Source: Timema cristinae (Eukaryota > Arthropoda > Insecta > Phasmatodea > Timematidae). Taken from it: 64,000 nucleotides of DNA. The translations under genes and the position numbers were made by a program. The notes under the pieces were generated by a model, which saw only the letters and a list, made by a program, of their open reading frames with translations, had not been told where the DNA came from and did not search any database. Location of the stretch: assembly GCA_039000515.1 (NCBI GenBank), contig JBCFYV010000260.1, positions 34,946 to 98,945 on the forward strand, written 5' to 3'. Positions 11,476 through 25,345 of this stretch are shown here, one piece after another (positions within the stretch are counted from its first letter, which is position 1; every line of letters starts with the position of its first letter).

Positions 11476-14400
11476 TTTCTAACCAATGCAAAAATACAAA
11501 AAAATTGCACGGCTGAAAGAAATAATTATCTTTGCCTTGTTTTTGAATTTATAAACCGTATATAAGACCAGTATTACATTACTTTTTAAACTTTGGGGGT
11601 TTTTTTTGAAACCCCCCCCCTCCAAGGGCCCTGATGGGCCCCTTAAAATTTTGTACGCATTTAAATAATACACTATGGAAATTGCCCTCTTATAGACTGG
11701 ACTACAAATTATGATGGATTTCATTTTCTTTTTGTTAAAAAACTTGCGCAATTTAATGATTAAAGTTTTTGTTTCAAGCATAATTTCCAACTTACTCTAG
11801 ATATAATGAGACCATTTTTTGTTACGGGCCGTTTATTGCCCATTAATTGAATAAACGGGTTTCAAAATGTTGAATCTATATACTTTTTTAAAATTTCCCC
11901 TTTTATCAGTATTTAAGTTCATCCTCTCCCTTTTATTATTTTTTAGGGCCGGGTAGTATTAGACACAAGAGGGTGCAAACGTATATCATAAACACAAATA
12001 AAACACTTTTAAATTTTTTTTTTTTTGTGATTTTGTTTAAAATTGTCTGAATAAGTCAAGGTTTATTGTATTTGAATTTTTATAAATCTTCAATTTCTCA
12101 ATACAATGTGATTTTTAAAAATTCAGAAATTGATGAAATTTATCGCAATCTCTAGTACGGGGAAATTCATCCCAGGCCATAAGTAGGAAATTTTTCCAAA
12201 ATCAATATTGTTAAATTTGGGTGAATTTGGGGAAGCTAGCCACGGGGGAATGGGTCATGGGCATAAAAAACTCATAAAAACTATTCAATATAAAAAAATA
12301 AAGCTATGTTTTTTAAACCCTTTTACTTCCACTAGCAGTTTAAAACTAAGAAGTATATAATATAAATCCTTCGTTTAACCGCTGAGGGAACCGGGCCAGA
12401 CCCAAGTTTTTTAGCCCTTATTCTTGAAGCATTGATTTTTATGTTTCAATAATTTTTATGCATAGATTTGTTTTATTCTTTTTTTTACCCCGTAAAAAAA
12501 TTTCAGACGTGGCTGCACTTGGGCGGCTTACTTGAAAATCTTCCGAGGCCGGGGAAACCCGTTAATAGTGGAAAAATTTGAGGGGCAACTACACACCTAC
12601 TCGGGCAATCAAGCATCGACAGCCATCTCAAAGCTTTGTCATGTAAAATTGGCTCTGATATTTTTAAAGGCTTAGAGTGGATGATTTGAAGGGCATGCTA
12701 CACACTCTACCTGGGGAGTCTAAGCACCGACATGCCATTTCAAAATGTACTACTCGTAGTTCAAAACATCCCCAAAAATTTAATAACGTATTAAAAAATT
12801 TTTGCATAAAAACTGGAACCATCTTCCCCCCGATCTATACCGGTCTAATACACTACACTACATTAAATTAAAATTGTGGAAAAAAAAAATTTATCGATAC
12901 GATCTAAATAAATTGGATAAAATTACGATATACAAAATGGTTAATTAGGGGAGATTATGGGGAAATACGGGGGGTCGCAATTTGTCAGGGGGAAAATTAG
13001 AGGGGTCGCTCTTTGGGACAAAAAAAAAATTAAGGGAATTATCCCTTTCATATCGTTGTAAGGTTTTCCAAATAAAATAGGCAGGTTTGTAATGTACCCA
13101 GCGGCCGCACACATTTTCACATGAACCAAGGATAACCTGGGTCTCTTACCTTCGCCACAAATAAACCAAATTATGACATTTTCGGATTCTGTTAAAAACC
13201 CGGTTTTTGGATAACTTTTGCGTAAATGTTTGGTCAAATTGCATTGCATTCTATTTCATTAATTGCAATGCATATAATAAATTACATACATCCGCAATTG
13301 TACAATCAGACTGCTTGGGGCAATTTTGGGCTTCGTGCACTTGCCCCTTTGCTTGTTCCAATTGTTTTTTACAGCTTTTTTCGCTCGGCCAAAACATAAA
13401 AAAGGGCTAAGACTTTATTTCCTTTTTCTTCATTTAGACATAGAATTAAAGATGTACACATGTTTTCCCCCCATACTTACACCATTAGACACCAAGTGTG
13501 CCATCCAGGTTGTAAGGGACAAAACCAAAAATTTTCGAAATGAAATGGACAAATTTAAATGTTTTTTGGGCGTAAATTTTTTTCTTTACCAATTTGAAAG
13601 TGCTAGCGCAACGAAAACTGTCACGCACCTCACCGCTTTCCTTTAAAGAACATTTCTGCGCAAAGCATCTATCAAGCGAACAAACCACGAGGAGCCCTTC
13701 AAATTTACATAAGATGTTTGAAAACTTTTACCATAAAACGGGGGAATCTAACATTAGGGAAAAATTCCAAAAATTGTTGAAAATTTTCAATTGAACAGAG
13801 TAATATGACACAGAAAAAAATAAGCCATTAAATTTAATTTTTTAAAGGGGGGGGTTGGTTTTCAATCTAGATAAATTTTTTTAAAGAAAATTCCTCTCTG
13901 ACCCTTTCCCATCAGAGGATACTTCTATGGGTTTGAGACCAGAAGAAAAATAATTATGTTCCCTGTAAAATAGTGCACAAACGTTAGAAACCAAAGGACA
14001 GAACAATTTTAAAATTTAAGATTACGAACTATTTTCCTCCAAAAGTTAGGTAAAAAATTTTAAAGGGCGGCCGGGAAAGGGTTTGAAGCATTTGTTTTCT
14101 ATTGTAGAAATATCTAGTTGCCTTATTAACCCTTTAAGCAAAAGTGGTTTCATTTGGTAACCACCTTTTTTTTAATTATTTGGACACATTTAACTTTTGG
14201 CACATTTTTGAATCATCTATCTGAATTTTTTGCTATTTTTTTTCTTGAAAAAAAATTTTTTATTAGAAATTTTTTGTTGGTTTTTCATGCCTCCAATAAG
14301 TATGAAATTTTTTTTTTGTTATTGAAGTGACACTTTATTCTAATTGGTTTTGTTATATTTTTCAAGGAATAAATATAAAAAACTATGTAAGTATTAAATC

Positions 14401-14617
14401 ATTATTTAATCTATTGTTTTTGTTTTAAAAATTTAAATTTAAACTTTTCATAATTAAATTTATCTAAATATATTAATTTTAAAAACCTAATTACATGGTT
14501 TAAAATTTCCCTCCCCACTGTGCAAGTAAGGTCATGTGTAAAATTTTTACTCATTTCAGTGTCGTCATTCTAAAAATAAAAAAAATTATTGCTAAACGTA
14601 TCACTCAAAGAGGAAGA
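11476..14617. other. Noisy AT-rich DNA, possible weak direct repeat
   Basis: No gene is called. Two stretches, 12,690-12,830 and 13,640-13,760, translate on the + strand into similar strings (TTRSSKHPQKFNNVLKNF and TTRSPSNLHKMFENF, both followed by a KTG word), which hints at a ~950-bp spaced duplication of an unknown coding relic. The remainder is AT-rich with extended runs. Confidence 0.3.
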
Positions 14618-16395
14618 TGTTAACGTTTGCTAATAAAAAGTGCCTAGTGATCTGACCAATTGAGGGACAGTGTGATTCTGATGGAGAATGTGATTCGGAT
14701 TTGAAGTTTGCTTACAGGAAAGTGAGGACAGATCAATTGTTTTTATACAGGAAGATAAGGGTTTTTTCAATAAAAACAATAATGTCCTAAATTATTCTGA
14801 TATAAATCAGAAGATTGTAAAAACAGATGATTTATGATGATAGAACCCCTTAGTGACGATTTAAAAAAAATTTGATTTGGGGTGTGGAAAAAAAAATAAG
14901 GCGTGGAAACATTCAAAAATTTTTCAAATGACTTTGGCCCTAATGTACCAACAAGTACAGAATCTCCTGTCATACTTTTTGTTTTATTTTCCCGATTCTT
15001 TTATGAACCCTTTAGTTTTTTTAAACAACCTTTATCTACACAGTTGGGGAAAACCCTTCGTCCCTGTAACTGAAGAAGAAATGAAGATTTTTATAGCAAA
15101 AACATTATGATGGGGGAAAAAAATTTACCCTCCTACAGGGGCCTTTGGGGCATCTTACCCTCAGCTTTTGGATTCATTTATCTCTTTCCCCTAATGCCAG
15201 TTAAAAACGTTTTTGGGTTTGGGTTTTTGACCCCCTTTAAAATGTAAACAACAATGTATTGCAGCCAAAAAGGGAAAACAATTTCTTTTGATAAGCTCTA
15301 AAAAAATAAGACCAATGCCCTTTATACACTTTCAAACTTTCAAAACCGCTTTAAACCAGGGGAAAAATCAGTCCCCCCGATGAAAGTATGATCAAATTTA
15401 AAGGAAAAGGGTTCTTTCAGGGCAATTTATCCCAAAAACCAATAAAAAAGAGGCTACAAGGTTTGGGTCGTGCGGATGAGTCGGGGTTTTGGGCTGTCCC
15501 GTTTTTAAATATACACAGGGAAGGGTTTAAGGCAATATTGAGAACTATTAGGTGCCCGAGTTGTCCCAAAAACCTTACTCTTGAACTTTTGGGTTGGGGG
15601 CATCATGTTTATTTCGACAATTAATTTTTTCAAGTGTTGATCTAATTAATTTTACAAAAAAACCCCAAACGATATATGCATTTCGGAACCCGTAAGGAAA
15701 AGTGAGACTGGCTTGCCCAAAAAAACAAAAGAAGAAAAGAACATGAAGAAAGGGGATAGTGATTTTTGCACCTCATTTACGGGGGTTTTTGGTAAAGTGA
15801 AAGACAACAAATGTTTTCATTTTTGTCCAATTTCCACAATCCTTTGCTTATTTCTGAAGCCAAAGAAAAAAAAAAATGGAACAATACAAAAGAACCTGTC
15901 CACAACTATGAAAGATTACAATCGCACATGGGCTATGGGGGTAAAGCTGATATGTTGAAATCCCTATACAAATAACCCGGGGAAAACCCCAAGTGGTGGC
16001 ACCGGATTTTTTTGGTACTTTGTGGAAAGTTCACTGACAAATGGCTTTTTTCATTTTGCCTCAAAGTGAGGGCCCCCCATTTATCACTAAAGAAATTTCG
16101 TATTTCTGTAGTAGATGGTTTGATTGGTGCAACACAATCTTCACCTAAGGAAGAAAACCCAAATTTCCCAAAAGGGCCAGTGAGCTTTTTCCCAAGCCCC
16201 CAAGTACCTTTTAAAAAAAAGATTTGACAAGGGGCTCATTTACCTGAAAAGGATTTTAAAGCGGGACGTTGTGCCCACGCAGCACAAAAATTTTACAGCC
16301 ACACCGAAGTAAAGGGTCTTGTAAAAACATGCGAAGGGGCATTTTTCCCCCAAAAAAGCAAAAAATTTGTTTTTGAAGCATACCACACCATGTAA
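14618..16395 (+). pseudogene. piggyBac-family transposase relic (DDE_Tnp_1_7)
   Basis: Frame-hopping but colinear with a whole piggyBac transposase. In order: an acidic start (14,640-14,720); PVTEEEMKIFIA (about 15,061-15,100), typical of the N-terminal part; PDESMIKFKG (15,376-15,405), where the Asp at 15,379-15,381 is the first catalytic D of the family; RADESGF (15,470-15,490); GHHVYFDN (15,598-15,621) with the second catalytic D at 15,616-15,618; NPKEEKNMKKGDSDF-like text (15,715-15,765); KDYNR (about 15,912-15,926), where the third catalytic D of the usual GVDKAD is obscured by apparent base loss; a WWHR-like stretch near 15,995; and a C-terminal cysteine-rich end closing on FEAYHTM and a TAA at 16,393-16,395. 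The size (~1.8 kb) fits the family. It lies in unpolished sequence, so some or all frameshifts may be sequencing errors. TTAA-flanked termini were not located. Confidence 0.85.
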
Positions 16396-19284
16396 ACATT
16401 TTTTTTGAAGCTTAGTTGCATAGGGGTTTCACTAAATTTGACCCCCCATTTTTAGCAACCCCAAAATATTAATGAAAAATTATTTTTGCTAAAATTTAAA
16501 ATTTTTTAAATGAAATTTAAAAATAATTTTTTCATTGAAAAAAATTTAAAAAAATAAATTAAATCCTTAATTGTTTTAAAGGGGGTTAAATACTACTGAA
16601 TATTTTTTTTGTTTTTCTCAATATACTTTTTTGGGTTTGGGGGGAGGATACTTTTTTAAATACCGGCCGGGGAGGGGGAAAAAAAAAAACCTCAGAAATA
16701 AACAAACAAAATATGTTTTTTGCCCCGTTCTTCTTCTCCACTTTTTTTCCCCACAGATGGAAAAATCCGCATCCTCATCCTCGGAAATTTTCAGGGTAAC
16801 CTTAGCTGTTTTTAATTTTTTTTCTTTTTGGGTTTTTTGGGAAATTTTTAAAATCGTATCGCTTTGCAAACCCCTTCCAGTCTATCCTGTAAAACTTTAC
16901 AAATCAAACCCGGGTTTAAATTAGTTTTGCTACCCCAAAAAATTTCTATTTTGATTTTGCCAAAACCAATTCTCCAGGGGTGCTTTAAACTAACCCAAAT
17001 AAATTTTGGGGGTAAATTTTAGATAAAAATGCCCCAGCATTGTGCCTGTCCAAAAAAGGCCGAAAGGTACAAGTCGGGTTAAAAAAAAATTTCAGCAAAT
17101 TGAGAGAACAGTACCCCATTTTTAATGGGTAAATACCTTCTATGGCAGTTGAGTGACTTCTTTATAGATGGATAAAAATTTTTGTAAAATACTATTTTTA
17201 TGTATGGCACCGGGTCGCTGGGTAACGAGATCTGGGTTTTCGACATTTATTTCGGCATTTTGTCAATAATGGATGAGCTTTTAGCAAGAGATTTTAAAAG
17301 CATCTATACATCTTGATTTACATACTCAAAAACTAGTACATAAAAAATTTCCTACATTGGTTTTTTAAAATTTTTAGAAGGTTTCTACACAAAAAAAAAC
17401 CCCAAATTTCCCTCAAGTAAAATTTTTTTTTCCGGTACACCAGCCTTTTAAATGACATCAAAACCTTTTTCAAAGGGGGGCACAGCATGAAATGGATTGA
17501 AAATTAAAGCTTTAAAGGTTTTTTTATCGAACAAGTACCGGAAAGCACGAAAAACATATAAAAAAATTTAATTTAATAAATTTTTTCTATTCCAACTTTT
17601 TCTTTTACACAATAAAAAGATCCCAGCTCCAGTCTACAACAACTGGATGGAACAATGGCCATCCTTTATTGTTATCTTTGACAAATTTATGAAAAGAAAG
17701 AAGAAACATTGAAAAAGTTGTGCTTTTCGTGACAACTTAAAACGCATTTTTAGAATAGGTAAGATGTAAAACCCCTTAAAAACGTATAACACCCGGCAAA
17801 ATATAAAATTCGCTTAAAATTTTTCGTCATTTGGGTTTTTTAAAAGGTGGAGCCAGTCCAAACCAAGTGCAAAATGAAAGGTTCATTCGGTACATGTTCA
17901 CAAAGGGTACTTTTTAAAATGTGTTTTACTAAAAATTTTAAAAAAAAACCCCAAAAAGGGCTCTGAAAATGTTGTATATATCTATCAGTGAGGTTTTTAT
18001 TTAGATAGTGCATCTTTAAATTTTCCCTAAAAAACATTTTTATCAAAGTCGTTACACGCCTTGCTTTCCCAACGAGCTTTTTTTAAGAAAGGGAAGCGTC
18101 TTAAAAGTCCTAAAGGGGACCCATTAAAATGACAGTTTCATCGGCCCTTTCCCTTTAAACCTTTTTTATAAATAGGACTTGGGAGGTTGTACCAAATTAA
18201 ATTTTTCTTGGGGACTTTACTTTGTTTCCTCTCTATTGTGTAAAAAAACGGTCGTCCCGGGTCATATTCTGAGAAGGGCGGGGGCCCCTTTTTTTTGAAA
18301 ATGCACCCTAGCCAAAAAGCGTAAAATAAATATTAAAACGATTTTTTTTCATTCTTTATTTAATTTGGGGGTGCTTTTCACCTCGCGTAAGCAATACAAC
18401 TTTCTTTTTTCCCTTTTCTACGAATGTGTTTAAATATCAAGACACAATAGAACTTAGGGTGGGACGCATTTTTTTTTTCCAAAACTTTGGGCTCGGGTAG
18501 TGGGAAATTTGGCACCTCTCCAACATCCTGTAAAAGTAATGAAAAATTCCTTCATAAATTTTGGATAATTTTTTTGGTATGGATTATTATTATGTTTTCG
18601 TTTTAATCGTTATCACAATGTAACATATGTTGTGGGGTGTAAAGTTTTAAATTAACAATTTTTTCGCTATTCTTTATATCAAACTTGAAACCTTTTTTTA
18701 GACATTCAAAAATTTAAAAACCCCATCGCACATAGACAAAGATTTTTGGGAAAAATTTTTTGCTTAAACTCTCCAAAAGATAATAAAAAAAATTTTTAGA
18801 AATTAGGTCTTTAATTCTTGTTTGAGAACTGCCGCACTAAAGATTAAATTTTTTTTCCGTCGTGAAAAACAAAAAAAAAACCCAAACTGGGGCAGGTTTT
18901 AATTTTATAAAAAATTTAGCTGGTAAGTTCCTCGGGACTTCTCTATCTAACTGCACTCTCCCCCAATCTTTGTCATATTTTTAAAAATTTTAAAACGGGA
19001 AATTAATGCATTTGTTCGACTGTTGGAAATCAATTTCTATATTTTATGTCAACTTAAAAAAGGAGTATTTGAACTATTCTCGAGATGTTTTCAACTGGGG
19101 GTTCACCATTGGAAAAGTGATGATTTAATTTGAAAAATTGTTTTGGGGGCTACCTTTGTAAAACAACAAAGCCTTTTGAGTTAGCAGGGGGAAGGTGACT
19201 TGTCATTTATTTTTTCATCAAACCTTTTTTGTTTCTAAATTTTGTCCCCAATGGGGTAAAGGATTTTTAATTTTTTTTTCAGGG
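16396..19284. other. Noisy stretch with unassigned coding-like fragments
   Basis: A minus-strand frame at 16,869-16,618 contains SEDEDADFSICGEKKWRRR, which looks like real protein, perhaps a cysteine-bearing piece of a pogo-type transposase, but no family is claimed. Another minus frame at 18,046-17,840 is weaker. The rest is AT-rich with extended homopolymers. Confidence 0.3.
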
Positions 19285-19575
19285 ACCTGGTGGTCTGGGG
19301 GTAACTGGGGGCCGGGGGTTCAACCCCTCGGCCCCGGGAAAGTTTTTAATCTCCTACCAAACCCTTCCTTAAACCTCTGACAAGAAATCTTTTTTTAATG
19401 GAAAAATCCCAGGTCTCCACCGGGGTTTTCGGATTCCACGTTAAACTGTAGGTCCTTCATTTCATCTCACAATCACCCAACCAAACACATTAGCGAAAGG
19501 CGTATAACCCAACGGGTAGAAAGACCCCGGTGCTAATAATAATAATAATAATAAAAAAAATAATAATAATAAAAA
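19285..19575 (+). mobile_element. tRNA-headed SINE, same family as the copy at 59.7-60.0 kb
   Basis: Starts with ggacctggtggtctggggg (A-box region), followed by a B-box-like gggttcaacccctcgg. Then comes a body with ccttccttaaacctctgac, a middle block ggattccacgttaaactg, a tail block acccaacgggtagaaagac, and an (AAT)n 3' end. The order matches the clean copy at 59,693-60,001 read in reverse complement. Differences are mainly stretched runs. Flanks do not match those of the clean copy, so this is an independent insertion, not part of the large inverted repeat. Confidence 0.8.
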
Positions 19576-21313
19576 TTTATAATAATAAAAATTTTTTCTT
19601 TTCCTTAGGTTCTAGAAATTTAAACTTAAAAGCCATTTTTTTTTTTTTCCCAGTTTGTTTTAACCCAATTTTTTAAAAAAAAGGCACTGCTACCCATCAT
19701 ACTAGCACCGTTTTATCAGCAAAAACCCCCTAGCATTGCTGAACTTTTGAGGATAAATTTTTGTCAAAATTGTGCCCGATTTTTCCTACCCCTAGGAAAA
19801 TTTTTTAGAAGAAAACTCTGACAGGTTAATTTATTAGGGGTTTTATTGTTTGGGGTAATAGGCGTTTTTAAAGCAAATTTTATTTTTGGGTTGGTGCATT
19901 AGCATCCTCGATGATCGAGGTTTGGTCACCTTTTGTTTCTTGGAGCTTGATTTTTTTTTTTTTCCCAAAGTAAAAAGGGAGTCAGACCCAAATTTGGGTT
20001 TTAAACAATCTGTACTATTTGTGTTGTGAGCAAAATTTTTTTGCGTATTGGTTGCAGTCTTTTTGTTTTTGGGTTTTGAAAAAAGGATTTATTGTTTTGG
20101 TAAAACACCTACTAACATTTAGTTTTTTTCCCGAACTACTGGTTTTTTTAAAACTGTTCTCAAAATTTTTAAAATTTTAAGTGATAAAGGGGTAGGTGTG
20201 TTTGGGTGGGGAAAATTTTTGTTTTAATTTTTGGTTCTAGTAACTTTTTCTGTGAAATTTGCTTGTTGGGTCTTTGCTGTGGTGTTTTTTTAACGTCGGT
20301 CCCTGTTTTTTTGGGGTGATTCCATTTTATTTTTTTTTTTTGGATTTTTTTTAAAGGTTTTGATGCTACACGGCAAACTAGGGCCGTTTTTTTGGGTTCA
20401 AAACGGGTTTCCCCATGGTTCGTCTATTTTTTTTTGCCCCTTGAAAAATTTATCCCCAAGCACCTGATTTTTTGAGGCTATTTTTTGACTGTTTTTCCCT
20501 TTAAAAATGAAAGGTGGGGAGCCGAAAAATTTTTTTTTGGAAACCTCATAAGTTTTTCCAACGTCCCTCATTTGACATAAATGCGGTTTTCATTTGGGTA
20601 TAAAAAAAAATCTTTATTGTCAGGGCTTCGGTTGAAAAGCGATCGAAGGGCGAATGCGATCCAAAAAACACCCAATCTGGTCCACTCTGGTTTTTGCAAA
20701 TTTGTGAAAAACAATTGATATAGTGCGGGAAAAAAGTTGGAAAAAATTAACAGCGCTACCTTTGAAAATGTTTTTCTGTTCAACTGTCAAAAATGTGAAC
20801 AACACCCTTGTCATAAAATGGGTGAAAAAAATGTCCATCAGTGAAAGAGTTGGCATCGTGAGTGGGAAAAAATTATTTTAAGAAAACTTTGATATTTTCC
20901 CCGGGAAAACCTTTTGTTCATACCTACGCATCAATATCTTTCATTTAATAAAGGGGACTGTTCAGCTAAAAATATCCATAAAAATTTTTTAATAAGATCC
21001 GAAAGTGACCAATTCCCCCTTCCCATCAAACTCTTTGCAACTCTCCTTCTGGCAAAAAATCAAAAATACCTACTGTATTAACTCTCATGGAAATTATTTA
21101 AATAAAAGTGTTAAATATAAATATAAATTAAAAAAAAAAAACTAATCGGGTTTTTGTAGCCAAACTCTTTGAACAAATTTAATACTTAACCTTTAAAACC
21201 CCCCCTAGATACTACCTCTGTGTTTCTTCGGGGGAGCAACTCCAGCAACTCAAACCGAACCCGGTGGAAAAAATGATTAATATAAAATGTGCTCGAAAAG
21301 TCCCCGAAAGACT

Positions 21314-21361
<48 letters not shown>

Positions 21362-23189
21362 GGGAACTAACATAAATTATTGTTTGGGAGGCGGGGAAAA
21401 ACTGATTGGGCCCCAAAAACTTGTTGTTACTAATTTTTTTTAAAAAATATTATGGTTTTAAATTTCCATACTAACAACAAAACTAAATACTAAAAACAAC
21501 GTTAGAAACATTATAAAAGTAAAAAAAATTGATGAAAATTCCCCAACAAACAATTTTAAAATTTTTATTTAAGTACATTGATAATTTTTATTTTGTTTTA
21601 TGGTTTTTGGGCAAACTTATTCCCTGCACTTTAACACACACAAAAATGCACTTAAATTAAACCTGATTAAACACTGGCAAATTTAAAAACACAATGAAAT
21701 AAAATATCAAAATTTAAAAACTAAACTTGTAAAATTTTAATACTTAAATCATACTTTTATCATACCCTTTTAAACATTTATTTTCATAAAAATAAATCTC
21801 ATGAAGTTAACATACATTTCTAAGAGGTCATTGTTTCTCTAAGTAACAAAAATATTTCATTCATTTTTAATGTTAATTTATTTGCCCCCCAAAGAATATG
21901 TGAGAGCATTGACAATAATATCGTCCCCAATTTTATAAACGAAATTTTTTTTTCTTTTAAAAATTTTAATATATACGTGGCGCCTAAAGCACTTATTCTT
22001 CTAAGAAGGGACACGCTACTTATCAGTGACGTCAAAACACGTACGTTTGTAAAGTCAAGTTGACAATATAAGATTTTTTAAAAAATAACTTCCTCTTTTG
22101 GAAAGTTTGAAAAAGGATTTTAAAAAGTAATTTTTTTAGTCCCGATTCCGGCTCTCGAATACCCATATAAGCATCCGAAGGGTTTTTTTTTATATTAATT
22201 TTGTTTTCTAAACAAAGCTTCTCAAGCTTCCCTGAAACAATGGGTATATACAAAGATGGGCAATTTAACCTCACTTGGCGTCCAGTCCTTAACTACTTGA
22301 CTGCAACTTCTGTCCCGCTCATACTATGGCCGCGTATATATTTCGCCCGACATGATCTATTTTCTCAAAAAAAATAAACTGAGTTTTTAGAAATAAAAAA
22401 CAGGGGCCCCAACATGAAATTTGTGTTTTAAAAATTAAAACAAGTTTTAAATCACCAAAAATTTCAAAAAATTGGCGCTCGATCAGGGGGTTTATAAATT
22501 TCATTTAACTCACCACATAAAAATACCGGACTGCTTTAATTAGTGCTCGACCAGGGGAAATTTTATCAAAAAATTTAAAACGGTATAATTTCAATTGACG
22601 CCCAATGCGACGAACCAGATCCAAATTCATCGATCGACGCGGAGAGAGACTTTCCAAAACATCAAAATTTAAAGCGCCCACCCTGTGCCCAAAATATTTC
22701 TAAAAACCCCTTCAATTGGCCCCACAACGTAGGGACCCAAAAATCAATAATTTTTCACATTATAAGCTCCTTCTTGGGAAAACACCAATGGTTTGGGCTG
22801 TGCATACAATATTTTTTATTTTTGATACCATCTTTTTATTAACTTTTTTTTAAAAATATTTGTTTTAAAAATTTATATCTTTTATTGTTTATTAAATTGG
22901 TTTTATGAAAAAATTTAAATTATAATTTCATCTACCCTGGGGTTGGGGGTTTCGCACTGGGCAAAATTTTGGGGCCCTTTTTTCCCCTAAATATTTTTCT
23001 TGCACATTTTGTGGGTAATTTCTCTCAATTGTACTGTTTAGCCCTTCTACCCCATGGGGGTTGGTAGTAGGCCCAAGATACGTGAAAATGTATTTAAGAG
23101 TGCAACTTTTAATTTGAAATAAAAAAATTTTATTATTGCTATTTTCTTAAAACACGCTAAAAAAAAAGCAAATTTAGGGGTTTTAGTTT
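19576..23189. other. Noisy DNA with poly-T and a short repeat, no gene assigned
   Basis: Holds a 46-base T run at 21,315-21,360. Near 22,460-22,560 a phrase of the form attggcgctcgatcaggggg is repeated as attagtgctcgaccagggg about 95 bp later, a local tandem repeat. Minus-strand frames at 20,856-20,568 look protein-like (FHKFAKTRVDQIG, PNENRIYV) but were not recognised. Confidence 0.35.
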
Positions 23190-24529
23190 TTTTCCAAAAA
23201 ATGTTTCCGCTTAATTTAACTGATCTGACTAAAAAAAAATTTTTGGGAAATTTAAAAAATTTTTAAAAATTAACATAATAAAAAAAAATTTTGGGGAAAA
23301 TTTTTAAGATAAAAAAAAAATCATGATAAAGGGGTTTGTACCTTTATAAAAATTTTAGACCGTACCGCCTTTGCCCCAAAAATGGGAAAAAAAACCCCTT
23401 CAGACCTTAGGAAATCATTTTACGAAACAAAAAAATCAAAAAATTTTATTATTTTGTATTTTTGAAGAGCTAAGAATAGGGGCAAACTCCCTTTTTTTTT
23501 AAATCTATTTCATTAAAAGTTTAAAAGCTCAAAATCCTTAATAAAATTCGTTTAAAAAAAAATCGTTTTCAAAAATAAAAAAAAAAAATCAAAAAAACTA
23601 TATATATAAAAATTACCTAACTAAGATTTTTTCCCCTAAAAAAAAAACCTACCCCCAACATAAAAACGGATAAAATTTTTTTTAAAAAAATTTTTTTTTT
23701 TAAACGTGTTCGATACTGGAGAAAGACCTGAACCCCCCCAACAGGACAAAAGGGTTTTTGGGGGGGGGGGGGGGGGTTTTTAAAGGGGAAATAAACAAAA
23801 AAAAATTTGGGGGTATTCCCCCCTGACCCAAGCCGGGGTTTGGGGGAAAAGGGGAAATAAGAGAAGTCAAAATAACTCATTAGCAATTTTTGCACAGTAG
23901 AAAAATTTTTAAATTTTTCTTAGAACACAATAAACTTTTGGATTGAAAAGAAAAAAAGGGGGAAATTTTAAAAATCACATCTACATTTATGCGCCCCCAC
24001 GAAGAAAAACGGGGGAAAAAAATTTTAAAAAAATTTTGGGGAAAAAAAGGGGATCTACAAAATTTATTAATTTAGAACATGTAATTCCAATTAATTATCA
24101 TTTTTCAAATAAAATATGTAAAGCTAAATTTTTTTTATTTTAAACATAAAATTAAAATTTTTCAGCAAAAAAAAATATCCCAAAAACCTTTCCAAAAATA
24201 AATTTTGGGGTTTTTAAAAAAGACCCGATTAAAAAACCCAAAAAAAATAAATTTGGTTTTTGGGTATTTAAAGGTGATATCGAAACAAATATGCCGGGGG
24301 GCCCCCTTTTGTGTAGGGGGCAAACCCCATTTAAAACAAAAATTTTGAAAAAATTCAAAAAGAACCATTCTTTTTCATTTTTAAAAAAATATTTTTATAT
24401 CTGAAAATTTTTTTTGAAAAATCCATCAATGAAAAATTTAAAAAAACCTATATAAATAAATATAAAATACTTATCTTTTTTTATTTTTCTAAATTTATCT
24501 TTCTTCCAAACTACTAACTGTCGGAATCC

Positions 24530-24775
24530 TAACTTATATTACAAATTTAAAAAAAAAACCCAAACGGAATGACTACCGCTAAGTTCATTTAACTTTTTTC
24601 CCTTTTTTGACAAGTCGGGGGGGTTAAACCCCCCGGGCCCCGGGTTGTATGTTTTTTTTTAAATTTTTTCCCCAAACCCTTTTTTCCTTAAAAATTTTTG
24701 GGTACATTTAACAAGGGGTTTTTTTTACCCATTCCAACTCTATTTTTTTTTATTAAAATGCATGTTCCCATATAT
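24530..24775 (+). mobile_element. Arm-A copy of a tRNA-SINE (mirror of 57,855-58,100)
   Basis: Contains ctaagttcatttaac, gacaagtcgggggggttaaa (smeared B box) and a tail atattaagaccccgaaaaa. It mirrors the clean SINE copy base block by base block, with stretched G and C runs. Confidence 0.7.
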
Positions 24776-24844
24776 TAAGACCCCGAAAAAAAAAAAAAAA
24801 AATTTTTTTATAATTACAAAATTAGGGCCTTGGGGAAATTTTTA

Positions 24845-25085
24845 ATTTAAAGTCCCTAAAAAAACACTAAAAACTTTTTTATTTATAAACCCCTTTGGGC
24901 CGCGTGTTTCTAAAGCCTACTCCCCCAATAGACTATAGACTGTTCGAGAGGGGGTTTTAATTTTCAACTAGGTCGGGTAGGGGGGTTTTTCCCAAAAGGG
25001 GGTTTTACACTCCCCTCCACGTAAATGAATACTTTTTAAAAAACCTTTTTATAAAATTATTTAAAGGGTACATAAAAAACCCCCA
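24845..25085 (+). mobile_element. Arm-A copy of a tRNA-SINE (mirror of 57,515-57,755)
   Basis: Shares caatagactatagactgt and ctcccctccacgtaaatg with the reverse complement of the clean copy. The B box is smeared. It has no independent flanks, since the whole arm is shared. Confidence 0.7.
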
Positions 25086-25139
25086 ACGGTAGTAAGAGGG
25101 GGGTTAAAGAAAATACTTTGAAAGGGAAATTTTTCAATT

Positions 25140-25345
25140 TAAATTTTTTTCAACCAAAAAAAGAGCATTTTGAACAATTGAAAACGGTTTTTAAATTTTG
25201 GTAAAGAAAAAAAAAAAAATTCTGGGGCCCGATAACGGGATCAACTGAGAGCCACACACACATCTATTGAACTGTTTTTTGGGAATGTTTTATTAGGGCC
25301 TTTCCCTTTCATAATTTTTTTGATAGGAAATGAAGCCTTTTAAAA
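25140..25345 (+). pseudogene. Arm-A copy of the exon at 57,259-57,459
   Basis: The stretch around 25,246 (actgagagccacacacacat then ctattgaactg) mirrors the clean exon's segment encoding TESPHITSIET. The reading frame is broken by run-length changes, so no protein is readable. Mirror position and flanking SINE copies support identity. Confidence 0.55.

Noticed and set aside
19285..19575. SINE here as the mirror partner of the SINE at 59,693-60,001 in the big inverted repeat
   Set aside because: Flanks on both sides do not match, and the coordinate sum (79,260) differs from the arm value (82,600). It is an independent copy.
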